DNA from: Verrucomicrobiia bacterium
Lineage (GTDB): Bacteria > Verrucomicrobiota > Verrucomicrobiia > Verrucomicrobiales > Akkermansiaceae
DNA length: 13,020 bases
Assembly: GCA_947460915.1 (NCBI GenBank)
Contig: CANHKJ010000062.1
Location: forward strand, 1-13,020
Direction of reading: 5' to 3'
Part shown: positions 1 to 5,703 of the stretch, piece by piece
Layout of the letters: each line of letters opens with the position of its first letter
Position numbering within the stretch: the stretch's first letter is position 1
The notes under the pieces: model-generated
Told to the model about the DNA's origin: nothing
The model's database searches: none
Seen by the model: the letters and a program-made list of their open reading frames with translations, nothing else
Position numbers and translations under genes: made by a program

Positions 1-96
1 CATCTAACGGTTACGTGCAAACACATACCTAGTCGGCTCACCAGATGTCGAAAGAATTCTTGTGAAGAATTTTTGCGTGAGCTCGCAGCTTCATAA
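1..96 (+). CDS. Possible C-terminal fragment of a gene entering from the left edge
   Basis: Frame 1 is open from the window edge for 31 codons and stops at TAA (94-96). The end of the peptide, about SCEEFLRELAAS, looks like an ordinary helical protein C-terminus, and the other two plus-strand frames stop early. The fragment is too short to assign to any family. An open run of this length is not rare by chance, so this is only a candidate. If real, its transcript would have about 200 bases of 3' region before the hairpin at 293-323. Confidence 0.2.
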   Translation, partial: HLTVTCKHIPSRLTRCRKNSCEEFLRELAAS

Positions 97-290
97 TTAT
101 CAATGATTTAGGCCGAAAAAATTTTCTCTGTCTGATTCTGAGAAGCAATTAAGAAATGTGAAGTAAGTTGACAAAACTAAGAATTTTGACCACGCGGAAA
201 ATGGCTATTCTTCCGTGCAAAAGGATAGTTCATCTAGCAAGATCAAATCCAATTTGTTTTGAGCGGTTGATTCATAAGATCGAAGGAAAT
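97..290. other. AT-rich stretch without a convincing gene
   Basis: No supported coding region is seen on either strand. A perfect TTGACA hexamer lies at 168-173 on the plus strand, but nothing resembling a -10 box sits 16 to 18 bases downstream. A second TTGACC at 186-191 has a TATTCT at 206-211, but the 14-base spacer is too short. The stretch runs into the strong terminator at 293-323, so a short untranslated plus-strand RNA is possible but unproven. Confidence 0.4.
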
Positions 291-292
291 GC

Positions 293-323
293 AAAAAACC
301 TAGGGAGGACCCTAGGTTTTTTT
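293..323. terminator. Bidirectional intrinsic terminator after rpmB
   Basis: A perfect 7-bp stem CCTAGGG (299-305) and CCCTAGG (310-316) with a four-base AGGA loop is flanked by six A (293-298) and seven T (317-323). The A and T tracts give a U-run on either strand. On the minus strand it lies about 27 bases after the rpmB stop codon and should end that transcript. On the plus strand it could end whatever enters from the left. Confidence 0.9.
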
Positions 324-349
324 GTTCGCGTATAAGCAACGCAGAATGC

Positions 350-613
350 TTAGATCAAGCCCGCTTTGATCAGCGTATTCAAGGCTCCATTTTTGGTGAT
401 AGTCTTGATCGCTTTGCAGGAGAGACGCATTTTGACGTAGTGACCGAACTCGGGCACCCAGATGCGCTTGTCCTGAAGGTTTGGTGAAACTTTGCGTTTA
501 ACAACCTTGGTGACGTGACGACCGATACCGCCTTTTTTCTTGGCGAGACCGGAACGATGGATACGTCCACCACTGCGGACATGAGAACCTCTGATACTAC
601 AAATGCGTGACAT
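350..613 (-). CDS. rpmB: 50S ribosomal protein L28
   Basis: The 87-residue protein begins MSRICSIRG, the usual L28 opening. It carries the conserved block PNLQDKRIWVPE (residues about 45-56) followed by VKMRLSCKAIKTI, matching the family's PNLH.kR.wv and lrvs.kalr.i pattern. L28 is a basic protein of the large ribosomal subunit. Only one of the cysteines expected in a zinc-binding form is present at the N-terminus (C5), so this is the zinc-free type. The start is ATG at 613-611, with no clear Shine-Dalgarno. The gene is the last on its strand before the terminator at 293-323. It may be read from its own promoter or by run-on from the ThuA-like gene upstream. Confidence 0.95.
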   Translation of the reverse strand: MSRICSIRGSHVRSGGRIHRSGLAKKKGGIGRHVTKVVKRKVSPNLQDKRIWVPEFGHYVKMRLSCKAIKTITKNGALNTLIKAGLI

Positions 614-645
614 GGCTAAATAAAATTTGCTGTTGCGGGGCGCGA

Positions 646-674
646 AGAAAAGCGGGAAAAATGGGATTGGTCAA
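646..674 (-). promoter_or_regulatory. Candidate promoter of rpmB
   Basis: On the minus strand TTGACC (674-669) is followed after exactly 17 bases by TTTTCT (651-646), a good -35 box with a poor -10 box. Initiation would then be close to 640, leaving a leader of about 25 bases before the rpmB ATG. The position is sensible for a ribosomal-protein gene that does not belong with the sugar operon upstream. The -10 match is weak, so this is tentative. Confidence 0.3.
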
Positions 675-722
675 GCAAAAATCGTATGATTTGTTGTTTT
701 TTATTTTAGATGTCTGAAATAA

Positions 723-1601
723 TCACGGTTTGCCAAGCCATCGAGCTGCATTTTCGAGCACTTGCAATGGTTCCGCTTGCTGGAAAATGGGATATGTTTC
801 GTGTCCGGGGCGGAAGTAGAAAACGCGCCCTTTACCAATATTCCACAAGCAGCCGCTGCGGAAATGCTCGCCTTTGGCCCAGTGTTCTTCAAAAATTACC
901 TCATCGGGCTGCGGAACATGAAAGGGCTCGGCATACATTTCCGTCTTCGCAATTTTCCATTTGGCAGGGATTCCTTTTGCCAACGGATGCTGAGGATTTC
1001 GTGTGATCATCTCCGAAGCTGCGCCATCGGCGCGCCAAGCGGGAAATACACAGAGCGGCAGTTCCAGTGTGAGATTTTCAGCAGATCCCGTGAGGCGTGG
1101 GGTCAGAGGGTCGTTGATTTTCGGCACAGTGCCGATGGGGTTCTCGTAGCGCAGTGCAAACTCTTTGCCGGGGACTAACTGTTTTTTTGCATCGTCGATC
1201 GCGCGTGCCTGCATCAGCTTGACGAATGGTTTGGACCAATGGGCGGAGTGCAGCACCACGAGAGAGAGTCGACCTTCTTTGACGCGACGCACGATCTCAT
1301 CGGCGCGGGCGTTGTCGAGATCGGCATTTTTCGTGTGCGACCAGTAAATCAGCACGTCTGTTTGTTCGAGTGTAGCGCTGGATAATCCCTGCTCAGGAGA
1401 ATTTAATCCGAGCGATTGCACGGTAATGCCTTCTTGTTGTTGCAAATGTGCTGCTATGGTATCGCCAAGGTATTTTCCGTGATAGGCCTGCTTCTGCTCC
1501 TCTTGTCGTTCATCCCAAACGAGCACGCGCACGGGAGATTCTGCAGAAAATGATAGGCTTGATGCCGCGATGAGGGTGCTCATGACTGTAGCGATTTTCA
1601 T
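723..1601 (-). CDS. Secreted ThuA-like (trehalose utilisation) domain protein
   Basis: The 292-residue protein opens with a likely signal peptide (hydrophobic residues 5-19, AES at 20-22) and then shows ThuA-family features: RVLVWDE (25-31), TDVLIYWSH (81-89), a DEIV...VKEGR helix (101-111), VVLHSAHWSKPF (115-126), EMYAEPF (221-227) and a C-terminal GKGRVFYFRPGHETYPIF (257-274). The fold is related to class I glutamine amidotransferases. The family is tied to sugar metabolism, but the exact reaction of most members is unknown. Between the LM at 129-130 and NPQHPL at about 202-207 there is a stretch of about 70 residues, longer than the short linker I recall in typical ThuA proteins. Its ATG overlaps the GH5 stop codon (ATGA at 1601-1598), so translation is probably coupled. 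The signal peptide predicts an exported protein, acting alongside the GH5 enzyme. Confidence 0.82.
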   Translation of the reverse strand: MKIATVMSTLIAASSLSFSAESPVRVLVWDERQEEQKQAYHGKYLGDTIAAHLQQQEGITVQSLGLNSPEQGLSSATLEQTDVLIYWSHTKNADLDNARADEIVRRVKEGRLSLVVLHSAHWSKPFVKLMQARAIDDAKKQLVPGKEFALRYENPIGTVPKINDPLTPRLTGSAENLTLELPLCVFPAWRADGAASEMITRNPQHPLAKGIPAKWKIAKTEMYAEPFHVPQPDEVIFEEHWAKGEHFRSGCLWNIGKGRVFYFRPGHETYPIFQQAEPLQVLENAARWLGKP

Positions 1602-2836
1602 GGTTGAGGTATGGTTTGTTGAAAGACTCGATGAAGCATGGGGTTAGGGGCAAAGGCTTTTTCGGTGCTCCAGGCCTTCCACTTGGCGGCGATGGTCTCG
1701 GCATCGTCTTTCTGGAGATCGGGCTTGGGTGGAGCAGGCTTGATCATGTTGTAAAGGCCCCAACTGTCGTCACCGCTGCCGTGTGTTGCTTTGTAGCTCC
1801 ACATCGTCCAGCTGATGCCGTGTTTTTCAAATGCGGAAATGGTATGCTTCCACGCGACCTCATGGCCCATGCAGTTGAACTCGCCCATCAGAGCGGGGAC
1901 TTTCCAATGCTGATGATTTTGCCAGTCTTTGATTTGTCGGTCGGTGCTGGAAATTTGTTTTTCGGCACTTTTCCAATCCCATTCATAGTTGTGCAATTGA
2001 TAGAGCACTTGTGTCCAATTTTTTTCTCGTGGATCGGGTAATACATTCCATCCCCAGCCATAGCCGACGCTGTTTTCGTTGCCGCTCCAACAGGTTTCGA
2101 GACTGATGATGACCTTCGGATCGATGGCGCGCACGGCTTTGTAGAGTCGATCATAGACTTCATGCAAGCGGGACCGCGATGGTGCGCCGAATGGTTCGTT
2201 GAGAAGATCAAGGGCTACAACTTCTGAGCGACCTTTGTAGCGACTGGCTACGCGTTTCCAGATTTCCTCTGTGCGTTGGAGTTGGGCTTCATTGGTCCAA
2301 AAATCGGCCTGCATGCTATTGTGTTCGGGCTTGCGAATGCGGCCCGTACTTTCGCCGGGTGATTGCCCACCGGGGGCTCCATGGAGATCGAGAATGGTGT
2401 AAATGCCACGTTTTCCTGCCTCGGTGATGCACCAATCGATGCGCTTGAAACCATCTTCGAGCCAAGTGCCGTCTTCTTTTTGCAAATTTCGATACCAGAA
2501 CGGCAAGCGGATGCAATTGAGACCAGCGGCGCGGATGTGATCGAGGTCTGCGCTGGTGATGTAATGATCTTGATAGACGCCAATGAGCTCTTCGGCCTTG
2601 GCGAAACCGAAGCGTTTTTCGAGGACTTCGCGTGCGCTGTAGTCATCTTTGAGGCCCGAGGCATCCATGGGGCTCATCCATGGCTCAAAGATCAACCATG
2701 ATCCGAGATTGACGCCGCGGAGCAGGACAGGCTGATTTTTGTCATCGACGAGTTGGTTGTTGTCAGCCCTCAGAAAGGGCAGGGGGGCGGCATGGAGAGT
2801 GCAAATGATGAGGAGTGAGATGATGAGGGATTTCAT
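1598..2836 (-). CDS. Secreted glycoside hydrolase family 5, exo-beta-1,3-glucanase-like
   Basis: The 412-residue protein starts with a signal peptide (MKSLIISLLIICTLHAAP). It has the GH5 barrel: RGVNLGSWLIFEPW at 40-53, GLNCIRLPFWY at 105-115, LDLHGAPGG at 149-157, the acid/base glutamate E214 in LLNEPFG, an LHNYEW motif at 281-286 and the nucleophile E319 in MGEFN. A WTMWSYK strand follows at 343-349. The N-terminal RGVNLG.WL..EPW signature is characteristic of yeast and fungal exo-beta-1,3-glucanases (GH5_9), so a beta-1,3-glucan or laminarin-type substrate is a reasonable inference; other beta-glucans are possible. Both catalytic glutamates are intact. It follows the SDR gene by 5 bases and overlaps the ThuA-like gene by 4, which makes it the middle gene of an operon. 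No clear Shine-Dalgarno precedes the ATG. Confidence 0.88.
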   Translation of the reverse strand: MKSLIISLLIICTLHAAPLPFLRADNNQLVDDKNQPVLLRGVNLGSWLIFEPWMSPMDASGLKDDYSAREVLEKRFGFAKAEELIGVYQDHYITSADLDHIRAAGLNCIRLPFWYRNLQKEDGTWLEDGFKRIDWCITEAGKRGIYTILDLHGAPGGQSPGESTGRIRKPEHNSMQADFWTNEAQLQRTEEIWKRVASRYKGRSEVVALDLLNEPFGAPSRSRLHEVYDRLYKAVRAIDPKVIISLETCWSGNENSVGYGWGWNVLPDPREKNWTQVLYQLHNYEWDWKSAEKQISSTDRQIKDWQNHQHWKVPALMGEFNCMGHEVAWKHTISAFEKHGISWTMWSYKATHGSGDDSWGLYNMIKPAPPKPDLQKDDAETIAAKWKAWSTEKAFAPNPMLHRVFQQTIPQP

Positions 2837-2841
2837 AGGAT

Positions 2842-3687
2842 TCAGAGAACGGATGCTGCAATGTGGGGAACAGCTGTGAGAAAACTTGGGTAATCAGGCT
2901 GCCATCCTGTGGTGCGCAGTTTTTCGTTAGAAACCTGCTTGTGCGTCCACCCGCGCTTGCGATCAAGATCGCGCGGACCGCTAGGCGGCAAGGGGCGTTG
3001 GAAAAAATTTGCGAGACCTTGGTAGGTTGCCAACTGCGAGAGGGATTGGGAATCCGAGGTGTTGAAAATTTCACCACAGATCGAATGGGAATAATTTTTT
3101 GTTAGGGAGAGGCCTAGCAAATGAAGAATCGCACGCGCGGCATCATCGCGATGAATTTGATTGAGATAGCGCCGACCGTCTTCTTCGATGATGGCATCGC
3201 CTTGGAGAAATTTCCGCAAAATGACAGAGCGTGTAGGCCCGTAAATGCCTGATAGGCGACAGACGATGCCACCATGGGAAGTGGTCAGTTCTTCGGTAGC
3301 GAGCAGGATTTTTCCGGTTTCGCGATCGGGTTCGGCTGAAGATGTTTCGGTGACGACAGAGCCATCTGTCTGACCGTAGACCGAGGAACTGGAGGTGAAA
3401 AGAATTAGGCTGTGAGGAAATGCTTGCTGAAGATTTTTGACGCCTTGATAATACACGTGTTGGTATGCTGGAGAGCCTCCTTTGCCGCTACTGGCGCAGT
3501 GAACGATGGCATCGGGCGGGGGAATTAATGTTGCCAGTAAGCGAACAGAATCGGGATCCCCGAGGTCACAAGCGTAGGTTTGATCGTGTCCACTAAGGGA
3601 GCAACGATTGATCTGCCAGCCTTGCGCCAGCGCACGATTTCCGACTTCGGTACCAAGATATCCATTTCCCGCTATGAGCAACTGCAT
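2842..3687 (-). CDS. Atypical NAD(P)-dependent epimerase/dehydratase (SDR, YeeZ-like)
   Basis: The 281-residue protein has an N-terminal Rossmann motif GNGYLG (7-12), DAIVHCAS (59-66), FTSSSSVYGQ (97-106), RLSGIYGP (144-151) and NQIHRDDAA (176-184), the standard order of an extended SDR. The YxxxK dyad of catalytic SDRs is not where expected: the aligned region reads ETGKILLATEE (123-133), like the catalytically atypical YeeZ-type proteins. Nucleotide binding is likely, but the reaction is unknown. I chose ATG at 3687 over the upstream TTG at 3693 because AGGA (3699-3696) lies 8 bases from the ATG and only 2 from the TTG. It is the first gene of the operon with the GH5 and ThuA-like genes, so nucleotide-sugar or sugar processing is a plausible role, by context only. 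Confidence 0.82.
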   Translation of the reverse strand: MQLLIAGNGYLGTEVGNRALAQGWQINRCSLSGHDQTYACDLGDPDSVRLLATLIPPPDAIVHCASSGKGGSPAYQHVYYQGVKNLQQAFPHSLILFTSSSSVYGQTDGSVVTETSSAEPDRETGKILLATEELTTSHGGIVCRLSGIYGPTRSVILRKFLQGDAIIEEDGRRYLNQIHRDDAARAILHLLGLSLTKNYSHSICGEIFNTSDSQSLSQLATYQGLANFFQRPLPPSGPRDLDRKRGWTHKQVSNEKLRTTGWQPDYPSFLTAVPHIAASVL

Positions 3688-3695
3688 CGGCAATA

Positions 3696-3699
3696 TCCT
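3696..3699 (-). promoter_or_regulatory. Ribosome binding site that decides the SDR start
   Basis: AGGA on the minus strand, 8 bases before ATG at 3687-3685. It leaves only 2 bases to the alternative TTG at 3693, so it favours the ATG. It is one of only two clear Shine-Dalgarno sequences in the window. Confidence 0.6.
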
Positions 3700-3791
3700 A
3701 GCTTGCAGAGAAGAAATTGCAAACGAAAGCTCGGTCGGTGATTTTGCCCTGAAAAGTAGAGCAAGTGTAAGAGGGGTGACTTATTGATGAG

Positions 3792-3817
3792 GCAATGCGC
3801 TGTTCAAAAAGCATTGC
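3792..3817. repeat. Inverted repeat upstream of the SDR operon, possible operator
   Basis: GCAATGC (3792-3798) and GCATTGC (3811-3817) are perfect 7-base inverted arms around a 12-base spacer, in the non-coding region 3688-3883. On the minus strand a weak promoter-like pair, TTGAAC (3806-3801) and AATAAG after 16 bases, overlaps the repeat. It could be an operator or a stem in the operon leader. There is no U-run, so it is not an intrinsic terminator. The rest of this non-coding region shows nothing else recognisable. Confidence 0.35.
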
Positions 3818-3883
3818 TTAGAATTTCTGGTGAATCCGTGTAATAGTGCCATGATTGTCGAGTGCTTATCTACACGAAAGATA

Positions 3884-3909
3884 CAGCCCCCGCCTTGCGG
3901 CGAGGGCTG
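3884..3909 (-). terminator. Intrinsic terminator of the EF-hand gene
   Basis: A GC-rich stem pairs CAGCCCCCGCC (3884-3894) with GGCGAGGGCTG (3899-3909): 11 positions with one mismatch and a four-base loop. On the minus strand it is followed by TATCTTTCG, a modest U-rich run; the plus-strand side has none. It lies about 43 bases beyond the stop codon of the EF-hand gene, in the right orientation to terminate it and to insulate the SDR operon. Confidence 0.65.
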
Positions 3910-3952
3910 CTGGGTTCATGGGGAAATTATTTTCTCTTCGATTATCAGGGGC

Positions 3953-4483
3953 TTAGCGTGATTGAGAATGTTGCGGTTCTCCGGGAGGCGGGCCTTGATG
4001 CTTGCCTTTACCGTGTGGAGGCGGTGGACCTGGTTGATCACGGCCATCAGCAGGTGGAGGCGGGGACATCTCGTCAGCAGTGAGTTCGCCGTCTCCATTG
4101 GCATCGAGCAGGAGTAAGGATTCGGTAGCTTTTTCCAATTCGTCTGCGGAAAGTTTTCCGTCTTGATCTACGTCGAGCGATTCAACGACTGGTGGTGGAC
4201 GGCGCATTGGTTTTGGAGCGAAAGGATTGAGCTCTTTTTTCGGTGGGAGCGCTTCTTCTGGAGTGATCTTGCCGTCACCATTGGCATCGATCTCGATTAG
4301 GGCCTCGGCGGCTGCTGCCATTTCTGCGGCGGAGATTTCTCCATCTTCATCAGCATCGAGCGTGGCGAAAAGAATGGGCAAGCGGACAGGGGGGGGCGCT
4401 TGATCACCGGCAGGTGCATTGTCTTGGGCCCATGCGTTAGATCCGAGGGTGATGAGGGCGAGGATCAGAGTTGTGCTTTTCAT
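3953..4483 (-). CDS. Secreted four-EF-hand calcium-binding protein with proline-rich tail
   Basis: The 176-residue protein has a signal peptide (MKSTTLILALITLGSNAWAQ, with cleavage likely after AWA or near it). Four canonical EF-hand loops follow at D43-E54, D66-E77, D104-E115 and D127-E138, each of the D-x-[DN]-x-DG type with a glutamate at position 12. They form two pairs separated by a proline- and lysine-containing linker (79-98). The tail (140-176) is low in complexity, with PPPP and PPP runs and many G, H, Q and K. All four loops keep their calcium-coordinating acids, so calcium binding outside the cytoplasm is well supported. The partner and purpose are unknown. Such proteins are common in Verrucomicrobiota and Planctomycetota. 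No good promoter or Shine-Dalgarno is evident. Confidence 0.85.
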   Translation of the reverse strand: MKSTTLILALITLGSNAWAQDNAPAGDQAPPPVRLPILFATLDADEDGEISAAEMAAAAEALIEIDANGDGKITPEEALPPKKELNPFAPKPMRRPPPVVESLDVDQDGKLSADELEKATESLLLLDANGDGELTADEMSPPPPADGRDQPGPPPPHGKGKHQGPPPGEPQHSQSR

Positions 4484-4534
4484 GATGTTTTGTTCGGACG
4501 GTTATCTTATGTCCAAGCAAATAATGCGCACAGC

Positions 4535-4588
4535 TTTGTTAAGATCTGATGTGAAGGAAGAAGAAAATTGTAAAGAGTTTGTTAAGAT
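4535..4588. repeat. 11-base direct repeat between midA and the EF-hand gene
   Basis: TTTGTTAAGAT occurs at 4535-4545 and again at 4578-4588, 43 bases apart from start to start, or about four helical turns. The right copy covers the stop codon of the MidA-type gene. Both lie just upstream of the EF-hand gene on the minus strand, where they read ATCTTAACAAA, so they could be paired regulator sites. Chance is not excluded in AT-rich sequence. Confidence 0.3.
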
Positions 4589-5703
4589 TCAAGATCGAGT
4601 CGGCGCATCGCGGTTGAGTTATGTTCCACTGAATCGCCAATGGAGAAATGCAATGCGTGGAATTTTCCACCGAGCTGGGCTGGGTGCGTGAGTGTTTGGA
4701 AATTGCGGAGTGTCTTGGCATCGAGATCGCCCCTGGTTAGTCGATCCGTAGCATTTTTGGTGAGGAAAAACTCTTGGGGCTCAAAGCCTTTGAGTGTGCA
4801 TCCAGTTGCAATTGCTTCACGCGCTACGGCCGTGAAATTGACGTGCGCTGTGATGTCGCATAGGCCTAGTTTATCTAACGGATTTTCGGATGCTTGGTGT
4901 TGTTGGTAGACGCGCAAGGTGCCACGCGTGCGCTCGGCGGCATAGTATTCGGGCTCTGCAAAGCCGTAGTCGAACCACAGTAATTCTCCGAAGCTGATGC
5001 ATGATCGAAGGTTTTGCCAGAACAAGAGAGTGGAATCGCGGATCTCGGTGCGGTAGCCAAGTGGATATTCGTTTCGCAAAATGGATGGAATAGTCGCAAA
5101 GAGATCTGTTAGATTCTCTTCTAAGGTAGCATCCTGCGCTACTGAGTGAATGGTGACTTCTTTCCAGTCGTCTGCCGTTTTTTCGATGAGGCGACATGGA
5201 AATGCATCGAGTACTTCATTGGCGTAAACGAAGGTTGGCAGCGCTGCAAGCGAGGCTACGTTTTCGAGACAGCGAACTTTTGGTCCGTAAGATGCGAGCA
5301 TTTTCTCTTGAAAAGCGCGAGGCAAGGGAAGGGGGTCGATGGTGCAAAATTCTAACTCATGCCACGCGTTAGGATGATCGCGTGCGAGGGTATCTAACAC
5401 ATCGATGGCTAAAGCTGCGCTGTTAGGGCCGATCTCGATGATGCGCCATGGGCCTGAGATCTGACTGTTTTCCCACCATCGAGCGATAACATCGGCGATG
5501 ATTTGTCCGAACAAGGGACCACAGCTCACGCTGGTAAAAAAGTCACCGTCTTTTCCGACTTGGGAAGGTTCCTGTGCGTAGTAGCCGAATTCTGGGTGGT
5601 AGAGGCAAAGATCCATGTATTTATCGAACGAAAGCGGTGCGAGCTCATGGATGATTTTCCTTAAGCCGAAGGTTGCGTTTTGAGCAATTTTAGGATAGTT
5701 CAT
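4582..5703 (-). CDS. MidA/NDUFAF7-family (DUF185) SAM-dependent methyltransferase-like protein
   Basis: Counting from ATG at 5703, the 373-residue protein follows the MidA family closely: LSFDKYMDLCLYHPEFGYY (24-42), GDFFTS then LFGQIIA (53-58, 64-70), IIEIGPNSAALA (88-99), YANEVLDAFP (160-169), FDYGF (244-248), and RGTLRVYQQH then DITAHVNFTAV (260-269, 283-293). Mitochondrial NDUFAF7 methylates an arginine of a complex I subunit; the bacterial substrate is generally unknown. In the SAM-binding loop the usual GPGRG pattern is GPNSA, keeping only the first glycine, so activity is less certain than the fold. Starts further upstream (ATG 5715, TTG 5745) are possible, but MNYPKIAQ gives the usual N-terminal length and no start has a clear ribosome site. 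The ATG interlocks with that of the divergent PBP gene. Confidence 0.87.
   Translation of the reverse strand: MNYPKIAQNATFGLRKIIHELAPLSFDKYMDLCLYHPEFGYYAQEPSQVGKDGDFFTSVSCGPLFGQIIADVIARWWENSQISGPWRIIEIGPNSAALAIDVLDTLARDHPNAWHELEFCTIDPLPLPRAFQEKMLASYGPKVRCLENVASLAALPTFVYANEVLDAFPCRLIEKTADDWKEVTIHSVAQDATLEENLTDLFATIPSILRNEYPLGYRTEIRDSTLLFWQNLRSCISFGELLWFDYGFAEPEYYAAERTRGTLRVYQQHQASENPLDKLGLCDITAHVNFTAVAREAIATGCTLKGFEPQEFFLTKNATDRLTRGDLDAKTLRNFQTLTHPAQLGGKFHALHFSIGDSVEHNSTAMRRLDLES
5692..5695 (+). promoter_or_regulatory. Ribosome binding site deciding the PBP start
   Basis: AGGA lies 6 bases before ATG 5702-5704. It is 18 bases from the alternative ATG at 5714, so it favours 5702. It sits inside the first codons of the divergent MidA-type gene. 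Confidence 0.65.

Noticed and set aside
201..335. 44-codon plus-strand ORF starting at ATG 201
   Set aside because: It reads straight through the terminator hairpin, has no ribosome site and no recognisable protein character.
676..712. Hairpin after the ThuA-like gene as a terminator
   Set aside because: AAATC-ATAC-GATTT is only five AT-rich pairs; transcription may well run on into rpmB.
762..1178. 138-codon plus-strand ORF opposite the ThuA-like gene
   Set aside because: It is antisense to a gene with clear family motifs and has no domain of its own.
1604..2041. 145-codon plus-strand ORF opposite the GH5 gene
   Set aside because: It is antisense to the GH5 coding region, without recognisable motifs or a start signal.
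2248..2664. 138-codon minus-strand ORF in another frame inside the GH5 gene
   Set aside because: The GH5 frame carries both catalytic glutamates and a signal peptide; this frame is rich in Ser, Ala and Lys and looks like a shadow.
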